From Euglena gracilis (taxonomy: Eukaryota; Euglenida; Euglenophyceae; Euglenales): a DNA stretch of 64,000 nt. Made by a program: the position numbers and the translations under genes. Shown in pieces: positions 30,237 to 48,232 of the stretch (within the stretch, counting starts at the first letter, position 1; each line of letters starts with the position of its first letter). The stretch is from positions 806,001 through 870,000 of the forward strand of contig CP154954.1 of assembly GCA_039621445.1 (NCBI GenBank). Direction: 5' to 3'. Below the pieces are notes generated by a model. The model was given only the letters and a program-made list of their open reading frames with translations. It did not search any database and was not told the DNA's origin.

Positions 30237-31012
30237 AATCCAAAAAAAGGAAAAATTCTTACTATCGAACGAATGGGTAATATGGTAATAAAAAAAACTA
30301 CTTCCGGAAATAATATGATAAAAAATTATTTTGTTGGTTTTTAAAACAAGTAAAAGGAAAATCTGCATTAAAAATATTGAAATAAGATTATGACCAAGAA
30401 ATAGCTAACCTAAGAAATTTCAAAATTACTGCAATAAAAGAAGACAAAAAAAAGTAAATTATTAAAAATTATAAAAAAGAAATTCATATTAGGCTTTTTC
30501 ATATCCTGATTTTTTAGAATTAATATTGGGAAAAAAAAAGAAATAATATATCAAAAATTTTAAATAGCGAAGAAAATTACTTACGATTAAAACGTAAAAA
30601 TAAAGAATATATTTTAATATTCTATTTATCATACAAAAAACGAGTAGGAAAAAATATACGTGCATAGATAAAATATGTATAATAATGTATCATACAAAAC
30701 TATAAAAATAAAAATAATAAATACGTATTAGTAAAACATTTTAATGCATTGGGAAATTTGAAAAAATAAAGAAATTAAAACTAATAACTAAATCAAACAT
30801 AACCTATGTAATAGTAAAAATTTATGATGAAAAAAAAAATTCTTTTTAAAATATAAATATAAATATAAAAAAGTAAATTTATAAATTGTTATTTCGAAAG
30901 AAAACCTACGCACATAACAAAAAGATGATTAAAAAAAAAAACGCAAGAAAAAATAGATAAAAATATTTTAAAGCAAAATAAATATTACCCTAAAATAGAA
31001 TAAAAAACTAAA
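30237..31012. other. rpl20-rps12 spacer (copy 2)
   Basis: 776 nt, about four-fifths A+T. I recognise no gene. It contains the 47-codon open frame listed separately. The rest is short A-rich runs without a hairpin I would call a terminator. Confidence 0.6.
30524..30667 (+). other. Unassigned 47-codon open frame between rpl20 and rps12
   Basis: An open stretch without an ATG, in the same direction as its neighbours. It encodes a basic peptide containing EENYLRLKRKNKEYILIFYL and then SYKKRVGKNIRA before TAG. The codon choices look ordinary for this plastome. It could be the last exon of an intron-containing or frameshifted gene, or chance in A-rich DNA. The same bases occur in all three copies of the spacer. 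I do not recognise the family. Confidence 0.25.
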
Positions 31013-31390
31013 ATGCCTACAATAGAACAATTAACACGCTCACCGAGAAAAAAAATAAAACGAAAAACTAAATCACCAGCATTAAAAGGATGCCCGCAAA
31101 AACGCGCAATATGCATGCGGGTTTACACAACAACACCAAAAAAACCAAATTCCGCCTTGCGCAAAGTAACAAGGGTAAGACTTTCTTCAGGGTTAGAAGT
31201 TACAGCTTATATACCAGGAATAGGGCATAATTTACAAGAACATTCAGTAGTCCTTATCAGAGGTGGAAGAGTTAAAGATTTACCAGGAGTAAAGTACCAC
31301 GTAATACGTGGATGTTTAGACGCAGCAAGTGTAAAAAATCGCAAAAATGCAAGATCTAAATACGGTGTAAAAAAACCAAAACCCAAATAA
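31013..31390 (+). CDS. rps12: 30S ribosomal protein S12 (copy 2)
   Basis: Complete 125-aa plastid S12, identical in product to copy 3. Uninterrupted, unlike the trans-spliced rps12 of land plants. Followed 77 nt later by rps7. Confidence 0.97.
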   Translation: MPTIEQLTRSPRKKIKRKTKSPALKGCPQKRAICMRVYTTTPKKPNSALRKVTRVRLSSGLEVTAYIPGIGHNLQEHSVVLIRGGRVKDLPGVKYHVIRGCLDAASVKNRKNARSKYGVKKPKPK

Positions 31391-31467
31391 AACCAACCCA
31401 AATTAACTAAAATAAAACACTAAAGTTGAAAAAGAAATTTAGAAAAATAGAAATTTAACTTATATAT

Positions 31468-31938
31468 ATGTCTCGAAGAAGAAGAGCAAAAAAAAGAATA
31501 ATATCACAAGATCCTATCTATAACAGTACTTTAGCAAGTAAAGTAATTAATAAAATATTATTGAATGGAAAAAAAACTCTAGCTCAGTATATTTTTTATG
31601 AAACAATGAAAAATATACAGGAAATTTATAAAAAAGACCCCTTAGACATTCTAAGAAAAGCGATAAAAAACGCATCTCCACAAATGGAAACAAGAAAGCG
31701 TCGTATCGGAAGAACAATATATCAAGTTCCTGTAGAAGTAAAAGAAGATCGTGGAACTAGCTTAGCATTAAAATTCATAATAGAAAAAGCTAGAGAAAGA
31801 AAAGGAAGAGGAATATCCACAAAACTAAAAAATGAAATAATTGATGCATCGAATAACACAGGTGAAGCTGTAAAAAAAAAAGAGGAGATACATAAAACAG
31901 CTGAAGCAAATAAAGCATTCTCAAATATGAAATTTTAA
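31468..31938 (+). CDS. rps7: 30S ribosomal protein S7 (copy 2, intact)
   Basis: 156-aa S7, which binds the 3' major domain of 16S rRNA and nucleates 30S head assembly. Seen: MSRRRRAKK start, DPIYNSTLASKVINKILLNGKK, the central RRIGRTIYQVPVEV block and the C-terminal KKEEIHKTAEANKAFSN typical of the family; length as usual. It sits in rps12-rps7-tufA order (the bacterial str operon without fusA), 77 nt after rps12 and 170 nt before tufA. No intron. This is the intact version: copy 3 has two homopolymer indels that break the frame. Confidence 0.97.
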   Translation: MSRRRRAKKRIISQDPIYNSTLASKVINKILLNGKKTLAQYIFYETMKNIQEIYKKDPLDILRKAIKNASPQMETRKRRIGRTIYQVPVEVKEDRGTSLALKFIIEKARERKGRGISTKLKNEIIDASNNTGEAVKKKEEIHKTAEANKAFSNMKF

Positions 31939-32108
31939 TATATATAAATTTTTTAAGCGTTAAAAAAAATAAAAAATAAAATTTGACCAAAATCTTTCTA
32001 ATAAAATGAGTTAATTAAATATTTTAAATAAAATAAAAATTTTATTAATTTTAAGATAATAAAATTTTTTCAAAAAAAAAGTTTCATAAAAGAAAACAAA
32101 AAATAAAA

Positions 32109-33704
32109 ATGGCTCGTCAGAAATTTGAAAGAACTAAGCCACATATTAACATAGGCACAATTGGACATGTTGACCATGGAAAAACTACTTTAACAGCGGC
32201 AATAACTATGGCTCTAGCTGCAACAGGAAATTCAAAAGCCAAAAGATATGAAGATATTGATTCAGCTCCAGAAGAAAAAGCCCGAGGAATAACTATAAAT
32301 ACAGCACATGTAGAATATGAAACAAAAAATCGACATTATGCACATGTAGATTGCCCAGGGCATGCGGATTATGTAAAAAATATGATAACAGGAGCTGCTC
32401 AAATGGATGGAGCGATACTAGTCGTTTCGGCGGCGGATGGACCAATGCCACAAACTAAAGAACATATTCTTTTAGCAAAACAAGTAGGAGTACCTAACAT
32501 CGTTGTTTTTTTAAATAAAGAAGACCAAGTAGAATAAGCTTAAAAATTAAAAACCTTCACTAAAAGAGAAACTTAAAAAAACATATAAAAAATAAAATTA
32601 ATTTTAAAATTAAATGAAGAAAATATTCCATCAAAAACGATAGTGAACTATTAGAATTAGTTGAATTAGAAATTCGAGAAACTCTAAGTAATTACGAGTT
32701 TCCAGGAGACGATATTCCTGTTATACCTGGATCAGCCCTATTATCTGTTGAAGCATTAACAAAAAATCCTAAAATTACTAAAGGAGAAAACAAGTGGGTG
32801 GATAAAATATTAAACTTAATGGATCAAGTAGATTCTTATACCTACACCTACAAGAGATACAGAAAAAGATTTCCTTATGGCTATTGAAGACGTTTTATCA
32901 ATTACAGGAAGAGGAACTGTAGCAACAGGACGTGTGGAACGTGGAACAATAAAAGTAGGTGAGACAGTAGAACTTGTAGGATTAAAAGACACACGTTCCA
33001 CAACAATAACAGGACTAGAAATGTTTCAAAAAAGTTTAGATGAAGCTCTTGCAGGAGACAACGTTGGAGTTTTATTAAGAGGTATACAAAAAAATGATGT
33101 TGAACGAGGAATGGTATTAGCAAAACCAAGAACAATAAATCCACATACAAAATTTGATTCCCAAGTATACATTCTTACTAAAGAAGAGGGGGGAAGACAT
33201 ACACCTTTTTTGAAGGATATAGACCACAGTTTTATGTACGTACAACAGATGTAACTGGAAAATCGAATCATTTAGCTCATACAATGATATTCTGCGCAAA
33301 TGGTAATGCCTGGGGATAGAATAAAAATGAAAGTAGAATTAATACAACCCATTGCAATAGAAGTGTCGTTTAATAAAATAAAATAAAATAAAATAAAATA
33401 AAATAAAATAAAATAAAATAAAATAAAATAAAAACTTTCGTTTAATATAAATATACGTCTTTCTACTTAAGACATAGTAAAAGAATGACTAACTGCAATG
33501 AATTTATTATTATTGCAGTTATCTCATGCTTTTACAGTCTTTAAGTGATACGTTATATTATTCATAATTTTTTCCTTGTTTACCCTTTCGGTAAATTGTC
33601 ATTAATTTTATATCAAATAAACCCTATTGGAAACAGGTATGAATTTGCAGATTAGAGAAGGTGGTAGAACTGTGGGTGTCGGCGTTGTTTTATCAATCCA
33701 ATGA
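32109..33704 (+). CDS. tufA: Elongation factor Tu, three exons (copy 2, frameshifted)
   Basis: Exon 1 32109-32534, group III intron 32535-32637 (103 nt), exon 2 32638-33362, then a last intron to about 33,632 and a last exon to 33,704 ending VGVVLSIQ. This copy has errors: two bases missing in SYIPTPTRD (about 32,838), one T missing in HTPFFEGY (about 33,208), several changes in 33,268-33,300 and one extra G in the last exon. It is nevertheless the clearer record of the last exon, which carries REGGRTVG. Confidence 0.93.
33374..33434. repeat. (TAAAA)n microsatellite in the last tufA intron (copy 2)
   Basis: About twelve uninterrupted 5-bp units, beginning 11 nt after the intron 5' end. Present again in the mirror arm. 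Confidence 0.95.
33442..33612. other. ~170-nt segment present only in the left arm, with hairpin
   Basis: Lies between flanks that are adjacent in the right arm (…CGTTTAA and CAAATAAA…). It contains a perfect 10-bp hairpin TAACTGCAAT / ATTGCAGTTA at 33,490-33,521 and a smaller TTACC/GGTAA hairpin at 33,578-33,592. No coding frame. It may be genuine intron sequence lost from the other arm, or an insertion. Confidence 0.6.
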
Positions 33705-34008
33705 CCAATACATTAATGTTATGAATTAAGAGATATAATACTATATGCGTCTAAAAAATATTTAGATTATTTCCTATATAACTGATTTCCTATGATTAAA
33801 TATCCGAAATTCATTCCTCATCCTCTCTACAATATTCTAAAACCATGACTTACGTTATTTATTATTTTTCTTTGTCCCTCCGCCTTGACGCAATATTTTT
33901 GGAGGTTTAGTTTGTTTGTGCCTTTTATTTATTCCTCATTTGGTGTAAAGTGTCCATTTTTTACATTACTTTATAGCTCGTACGATTCATAAATCATTTA
34001 ATTATTGT
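33705..34008. other. Turning point J2 of palindrome 2
   Basis: Downstream of the tufA stop the two arms are still recognisably related, but with roughly raw-read divergence; they fold near 33,850-33,870. No gene is visible. Contains pyrimidine-rich words unlike the surrounding plastid DNA (TCCTCATCCTCTCTACAA at about 33,815 and CCCTCCGCCTTGACGCAA at about 33,876). Confidence 0.75.
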
Positions 34009-35446
34009 ATTATGGATTAAAACAACGCCGGCACCCACAGTTTCTACCACCTTCTCTAATGCAAATCTCCATACCTTTGTTCCAATATGTTTTATTTGTT
34101 ATAATTTAAACGAAAGTTTTTATTTTATTTTATTTTATTTTATTTTATTTTATTTTATTTTATTTTATTTTATTTTATTAAACGACACTTCTATTGCAAT
34201 GGGTTGTATTAATTCTACTTTCATTTTTATTCTATCCCCAGGCATTACCATTTGCGCAGGATTATCATTGTCTGATCTAAATGATTCGATTTTTCCAGTT
34301 ACATCTGTTGTACGTACATAAAACTGTGGTCTATATCCTTCAAAAAAAGGTGTATGTCTTCCCCCCTCTTCTTTAGTAAGAATGTATACTTGGGAATCAA
34401 ATTTTGTATGTGGATTTATTGTTCTTGGTTTTGCTAATACCATTCCTCGTTCAACATCATTTTTTTGTATACCTCTTAATAAAACTCCAACGTTGTCTCC
34501 TGCAAGAGCTTCATCTAAACTTTTTTGAAACATTTCTAGTCCTGTTATTGTTGTGGAACGTGTGTCTTTTAATCCTACAAGTTCTACTGTCTCACCTACT
34601 TTTATTGTTCCACGTTCCACACGTCCTGTTGCTACAGTTCCTCTTCCTGTAATTGATAAAACGTCTTCAATAGCCATAAGGAAATCTTTTTCTGTATCTC
34701 TTGTAGGTGTAGGTATATAAGAATCTACTTGATCCATTAAGTTTAATATTTTATCCACCCACTTGTTTTCTCCTTTAGTAATTTTAGGATTTTTTGTTAA
34801 TGCTTCAACAGATAATAGGGCTGATCCAGGTATAACAGGAATATCGTCTCCTGGAAACTCGTAATTACTTAGAGTTTCTCGAATTTCTAATTCAACTAAT
34901 TCTAATAGTTCACTATCGTTTTTGATGGAATATTTTCTTCATTTAATTTTAAAATTAATTTTATTTTTTATATGTTTTTTAAGTTTCTCTTTTAGTGAAG
35001 GTTTTTAATTTTTAAGCTTATTCTACTTGGTCTTCTTTATTTAAAAAAACAACGATGTTAGGTACTCCTACTTGTTTTGCTAAAAGAATATGTTCTTTAG
35101 TTTGTGGCATTGGTCCATCCGCCGCCGAAACGACTAGTATCGCTCCATCCATTTGAGCAGCTCCTGTTATCATATTTTTTACATAATCCGCATGCCCTGG
35201 GCAATCTACATGTGCATAATGTCGATTTTTTGTTTCATATTCTACATGTGCTGTATTTATAGTTATTCCTCGGGCTTTTTCTTCTGGAGCTGAATCAATA
35301 TCTTCATATCTTTTGGCTTTTGAATTTCCTGTTGCAGCTAGAGCCATAGTTATTGCCGCTGTTAAAGTAGTTTTTCCATGGTCAACATGTCCAATTGTGC
35401 CTATGTTAATATGTGGCTTAGTTCTTTCAAATTTCTGACGAGCCAT
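34008..35446 (-). CDS. tufA: Chloroplast elongation factor Tu, three exons (copy 3)
   Basis: EF-Tu carries aminoacyl-tRNA to the plastid ribosome as a GTP-bound complex. Exon 1 35,446-35,021 holds GHVDHGKT (P-loop), [12 protein letters not shown] (switch I), DCPGHADY (G3) and NKED (G4). After a 103-nt group III intron (35,020-34,918), exon 2 34,917-34,189 holds GSALL (G5-like), domain 2 ([15 protein letters not shown]) and domain 3 ([20 protein letters not shown]). The last exon lies near 34,081-34,008; its sense sequence is clear in copy 2 ([13 protein letters not shown]). The spliced length is about 408 codons, as expected. Exon 2 is intact here; the last exon is error-rich because it lies next to J2. 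Confidence 0.95.
34117..34180. repeat. (TTTTA)n microsatellite in the last tufA intron (copy 3)
   Basis: Mirror of the repeat at 33,374, about thirteen units. It begins about 8 nt inside the intron, right after the GTGTCG 5' end. Confidence 0.95.
34918..35020 (-). other. Group III intron in tufA (103 nt)
   Basis: Interrupts an Asp codon (GA|C) after NKEDQV. Begins ATAAG, fitting the group III 5' rule NUNNG; very A+T-rich and of the typical 95-110 nt size. Removal joins …QVD to [11 protein letters not shown], matching EF-Tu without a gap. Confidence 0.85.
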
Positions 35447-35616
35447 TTTTATTTTTTGTTTTCTTTTATGAAACTTTTTTTTTGAAAAAATTTTATTATC
35501 TTAAAATTAATAAAATTTTTATTTTATTTAAAATATTTAATTAACTCATTTTATTAGAAAGATTTTGGTCAAATTTTATTTTTTATTTTTTTTAACGCTT
35601 AAAAAATTTATATATA

Positions 35617-36087
35617 TTAAAATTTCATATTTGAGAATGCTTTATTTGCTTCAGCTGTTTTATGTATCTCCTCTTTTTTTTTACAGCTTCACCTGTGTTA
35701 TTCGATGCATCAATTATTTCATTTTTTAGTTTTGTGGATATTCCTCTTCCTTTTCTTTCTCTAGCTTTTTCTATTATGAATTTTAATGCTAAGCTAGTTC
35801 CACGATCTTCTTTTACTTCTACAGGAACTTGATATATTGTTCTTCCGATACGACGCTTTCTTGTTTCCATTTGTGGAGATGCGTTTTTTATCGCTTTTCT
35901 TAGAATGTCTAAGGGGTCTTTTTTATAAATTTCCTGTATATTTTTCATTGTTTCATAAAAAATATACTGAGCTAGAGTTTTTTTTTCCATTCAATAATAT
36001 TTTATTAATTACTTTACTTGCTAAAGTACTGTTATAGATAGGATCTTGTGATATTATTCTTTTTTTTGCTCTTCTTCTTCGAGACAT
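35617..36087 (-). CDS. rps7: 30S ribosomal protein S7 (copy 3, two homopolymer frameshifts)
   Basis: Same 471-nt span as copy 2, but with 9 instead of 8 A in the NGKKT codons (about 35,988-35,996) and 9 instead of 10 A in the VKKKEE codons (about 35,674-35,682). The two errors compensate in length but break the frame in between; corrected, it equals copy 2. Confidence 0.93.
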
Positions 36088-36164
36088 ATATATAAGTTAA
36101 ATTTCTATTTTTCTAAATTTCTTTTTCAACTTTAGTGTTTTATTTTAGTTAATTTGGGTTGGTT

Positions 36165-36542
36165 TTATTTGGGTTTTGGTTTTTTTACACCGTATTTAGA
36201 TCTTGCATTTTTGCGATTTTTTACACTTGCTGCGTCTAAACATCCACGTATTACGTGGTACTTTACTCCTGGTAAATCTTTAACTCTTCCACCTCTGATA
36301 AGGACTACTGAATGTTCTTGTAAATTATGCCCTATTCCTGGTATATAAGCTGTAACTTCTAACCCTGAAGAAAGTCTTACCCTTGTTACTTTGCGCAAGG
36401 CGGAATTTGGTTTTTTTGGTGTTGTTGTGTAAACCCGCATGCATATTGCGCGTTTTTGCGGGCATCCTTTTAATGCTGGTGATTTAGTTTTTCGTTTTAT
36501 TTTTTTTCTCGGTGAGCGTGTTAATTGTTCTATTGTAGGCAT
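36165..36542 (-). CDS. rps12: 30S ribosomal protein S12 (copy 3)
   Basis: 125-aa decoding-centre protein of the 30S subunit. Visible: [20 protein letters not shown], the accuracy-centre segment [20 protein letters not shown] and the second conserved loop [17 protein letters not shown], with a basic C-terminus. Length is that of the family. First gene of the rps12-rps7-tufA cluster, with rpl20 about 775 nt upstream on the same strand. No intron and no trans-splicing. Confidence 0.97.
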   Translation of the reverse strand: MPTIEQLTRSPRKKIKRKTKSPALKGCPQKRAICMRVYTTTPKKPNSALRKVTRVRLSSGLEVTAYIPGIGHNLQEHSVVLIRGGRVKDLPGVKYHVIRGCLDAASVKNRKNARSKYGVKKPKPK

Positions 36543-37317
36543 TTTAGTTTTTTATTCTATTTTAGGGTAATATTTATTTTGCTTTAAAATATTTTTATCT
36601 ATTTTTTCTTGCGTTTTTTTTTTTAATCATCTTTTTGTTATGTGCGTAGGTTTTCTTTCGAAATAACAATTTATAAATTTACTTTTTTATATTTATATTT
36701 ATATTCTAAAAAGAATTCTTTTTTTCATCATAAATTTTTACTATTACATAGGTTATGTTTGATTTAGTTATTAGTTTTAATTTCTTTATTTTTTCAAATT
36801 TCCCAATGCATTAAAATGTTTTACTAATACGTATTTATTATTTTTATTTTTATAGTTTTGTATGATACATTATTATACATATTTTATCTATGCACGTATA
36901 TTTTTTCCTACTCGTTTTTTGTATGATAAATAGAATATTAAAATATATTCTTTATTTTTACGTTTTAATCGTAAGTAATTTTCTTCGCTATTTAAAATTT
37001 TTGATATATTATTTCTTTTTTTTTCCCAATATTAATTCTAAAAATCAGGATATGAAAAAGCCTAATATGAATTTCTTTTTTATAATTTTTAATAATTTAC
37101 TTTTTTTTGTCTTCTTTTATTGCAGTAATTTTGAAATTTCTTAGGTTAGCTATTTCTTGGTCATAATCTTATTTCAATATTTTTAATGCAGATTTTCCTT
37201 TTACTTGTTTTAAAAACCAACAAAATAATTTTTTATCATATTATTTCCGGAAGTAGTTTTTTTTATTACCATATTACCCATTCGTTCGATAGTAAGAATT
37301 TTTCCTTTTTTTGGATT
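36543..37317. other. rps12-rpl20 spacer (copy 3)
   Basis: 775 nt, same as copies 1 and 2. No recognised gene. Contains the mirror of the 47-codon open frame described at 30,524. The open frame on the opposite strand (36,890-37,144) is low-complexity Phe/Tyr/Leu text and is not called. Confidence 0.6.
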
Positions 37318-37692
37318 TCATAAGTTAATTCCTGTTGATTTCATAATAGGTTTTGATAAATGACTGAATGATTTAGAATCTCTAACGTTTATTTCAGAAA
37401 GTAGTTTTTTGTTTACATAGGTTTTCGTTTTTCTAAGAAAAGATACGAAAATATTATATTTTTCATTTATGGTTAGATAGTATTTTAGTCCACCATTTAT
37501 TCTTGTTATCCACAATGTTTTATTTAGATTTTTTTTTTTTTTTCGGTCATAAAAAGCATAGTGTCTAGCTTTCATTAACTGTTGATTTCCTGTTCGAAAA
37601 AGTTTCGAATGTCCTCCAACCCATCCTTTCATTTTTGATATTTTTCTTTTTCGCTTTTTTTTACTTATACCATTATTTTTGATTCGTGTCAT
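37318..37692 (-). CDS. rpl20: 50S ribosomal protein L20 (copy 3)
   Basis: 124 aa. L20 binds 23S rRNA early in 50S assembly. Family signatures: basic N-terminus MTRIKNNG…KKKRKRK, GGHSKLFRTGNQQLMKARHYAF, and KTLWITRINGGLKYY; the C-terminal INVRDSKSFSHL corresponds to the usual LAxxDPxxF end. Slightly longer than land-plant L20, with a lysine-rich insert (KKKKKN) encoded by a long A-run prone to base-calling error. Divergent from psbI, whose start lies about 270 nt away; that gap should contain the promoters of both blocks. Confidence 0.96.
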   Translation of the reverse strand: MTRIKNNGISKKKRKRKISKMKGWVGGHSKLFRTGNQQLMKARHYAFYDRKKKKNLNKTLWITRINGGLKYYLTINEKYNIFVSFLRKTKTYVNKKLLSEINVRDSKSFSHLSKPIMKSTGINL

Positions 37693-37961
37693 ATGTATTT
37701 TGTTGATTAAAGTATTCCTAGAAATTAAATTTTAAACATAATTCCTTTTGAATTTTTTACCTCTTTTATTGTATGTTTTACTTTAGATTATTTTATTTTT
37801 GTACTTTTTTTTGCACTAACAAAATTTTTTTCAGAATAATAATAATGATGGTTAGCTTTCTACAAACTTGCGTAATGTTTTTTTTAATAAAAATTCACAT
37901 TTTTATTATAATGAAGTCTTTTTTTTTGTCACTATTTATATATTATGTTATTATTATTCTT

Positions 37962-38123
37962 ATGTTGATATTAAAAGTATTTGTATACGCTTTGATTTTA
38001 ATTTTTGTTTCATTATTTGTTTTTGGACTTTTGTCTAACGATCCTGGTCGTAACCCATATGATGATACAGGCGAGTTAATGAGGGAAGTCTTTTATAAAG
38101 ATCCTTATAAAGGACCTTTATAA
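37962..38123 (+). CDS. psbI: Photosystem II reaction-centre protein PsbI (copy 3)
   Basis: PsbI is a single-helix subunit next to D1 in the photosystem II core. Residues 1-32 ([10 protein letters not shown], a hydrophobic helix through about residue 24, then SNDPGRNP) match the family almost exactly. Instead of ending after 36-38 residues, the frame continues through [20 protein letters not shown] to residue 53. The tail has no frameshift in any of three copies and ends at a clean TAA. The ATG is chosen because it aligns with the normal PsbI N-terminus; an in-frame opening upstream is low-complexity. A hairpin and trnD follow. Confidence 0.92.
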   Translation: MLILKVFVYALILIFVSLFVFGLLSNDPGRNPYDDTGELMREVFYKDPYKGPL

Positions 38124-38165
38124 TTTAATATTTAATTTTTATTATTATAAATAATAATCTTGTTG

Positions 38166-38186
38166 TATGATTATTTGATAATCATA
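38166..38186 (+). terminator. 9-bp hairpin between psbI and trnD (copy 3)
   Basis: Perfect stem TATGATTAT / ATAATCATA with loop TTG, between the psbI stop and the tRNA. Probably a 3'-end stability or processing element; inferred. Confidence 0.4.
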
Positions 38187-38197
38187 TAATATTTTTA

Positions 38198-38270
38198 GGG
38201 ATTGTAGTTTAATGGTTAGAGCACCGCCCTGTCACGGCGGAAGTTGCGGGTTCGAGTCCCGTCAGTCCCG
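38198..38270 (+). tRNA. trnD-GUC: tRNA-Asp(GUC) (copy 3)
   Basis: 73-nt cloverleaf identical to copy 1. Anticodon stem ccgcc/ggcgg with GUC in the loop; D arm TAGTTTAATGGTTAGA; T arm GCGGGTTCGAGTCCCGT. No intron, no encoded CCA. Confidence 0.97.
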
Positions 38271-38339
38271 TTCCCTTTTTTATAAGTTTTTTAAATATTT
38301 AGTTTTTTGGATGATAAAATAAAATTTTTATAGTTATCC

Positions 38340-38826
38340 ATGGTTGAAACTCTTGTGTGGTTCTATTTATCGCAAAGTTTTATTTGCTTATTGTTTTATT
38401 TAAAGAGTATTTATATTTTTTAAGTATTATTATTAAAAATAATGTTTAGCTTTAACTATAATTAAAACTTTGAAAATTATTATGTTCATTTTTTGTATTG
38501 TGCGTTAATGTTTTTGCGAAAACGTTCACAGATTTTTATTATTTATTCTTTAAAATACATTTTTATATTAATAATTTTAATATTTAATGAAAAAATTTTT
38601 TATGACTTAAAAAGTTTATATTTGAAATAGTTTTTAAGCTGGGTGTTTGTTTATTTTGGCCTCCCTAGTTTTTAGAGAGATAAAAATTATTTTTTCATTT
38701 GACTTGGATATAATGTATCTACTTTAATTGTCAGGTATTATTTTAGGATTAATTCCAATAACTATTTGTGGTTTGTTTTTTACGGCGTATTTACAATATA
38801 TGCGAAGTGGTAATTCTTTTTATTAA
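38340..38826 (+). CDS. petG: Cytochrome b6f complex subunit PetG, two exons (copy 3)
   Basis: PetG is a one-helix subunit needed for cytochrome b6f assembly. Exon 1 38,340-38,354 encodes only MVETL; exon 2 38,728-38,826 encodes [20 protein letters not shown], then [12 protein letters not shown]. The spliced protein is 37 aa, the standard length, and matches the canonical MVEPLLSGIVLGL start with no gap. The intron border GTGTGG fits the group II 5' consensus. The gene would be missed by simple open-frame searches. Lies between trnD and trnK. Confidence 0.93.
38355..38727 (+). other. Group II-type intron in petG (~373 nt)
   Basis: 5' end GTGTGG after the fifth codon; the 3' end precedes TTGTCAGG. 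Copies 1 and 2 read 372 nt. I could not assign a convincing domain V in this A+T-rich sequence, so the class rests on size and 5' border. Confidence 0.75.
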
Positions 38827-38873
38827 ATAAAACTTAAGTTCTAATTACATTTATAATTTATTTAACTTTAAGT

Positions 38874-38946
38874 GAGTTGGTAGCTCAGTTGGTAGAGCAC
38901 TCGGCTTTTAACCGATCGGTCCTGGGTTCGAATCCCAGCCAACTCA
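38874..38946 (+). tRNA. trnK-UUU: tRNA-Lys(UUU) (copy 3)
   Basis: 73-nt cloverleaf with anticodon TTT; T arm CTGGGTTCGAATCCCAG. Ends 44 nt before the psaA ATG, so psaA transcript 5' ends may be made by tRNA processing (inference from spacing). Confidence 0.97.
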
Positions 38947-38963
38947 TTTTTAATTTTGTGTAG

Positions 38964-42647
<3,684 letters not shown>

Positions 42648-42658
42648 TTATATCTTAA

Positions 42659-48148
<5,490 letters not shown>

Positions 48149-48232
48149 TAAAAATTTTTTACTTATTATTTGTTAATTAATGATTTTAGAATATAGTAAT
48201 TGTTATGTTTTATTTTTAAAGGGAAATTTAAT

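Noticed and set aside
32902-33299. Several frames antisense to tufA
   Set aside because: Shadows of a strongly conserved EF-Tu frame; hydrophobic, Leu-rich translations with no start context.
33374-34180. CRISPR-like or regulatory repeat array
   Set aside because: It is a simple 5-bp microsatellite without spacers, mirrored because of the palindrome.
36890-37144. 84-codon frame in the rps12-rpl20 spacer, plus strand
   Set aside because: Phe/Tyr/Leu-rich translation of A+T-rich DNA, antisense to both neighbours; no family resemblance.
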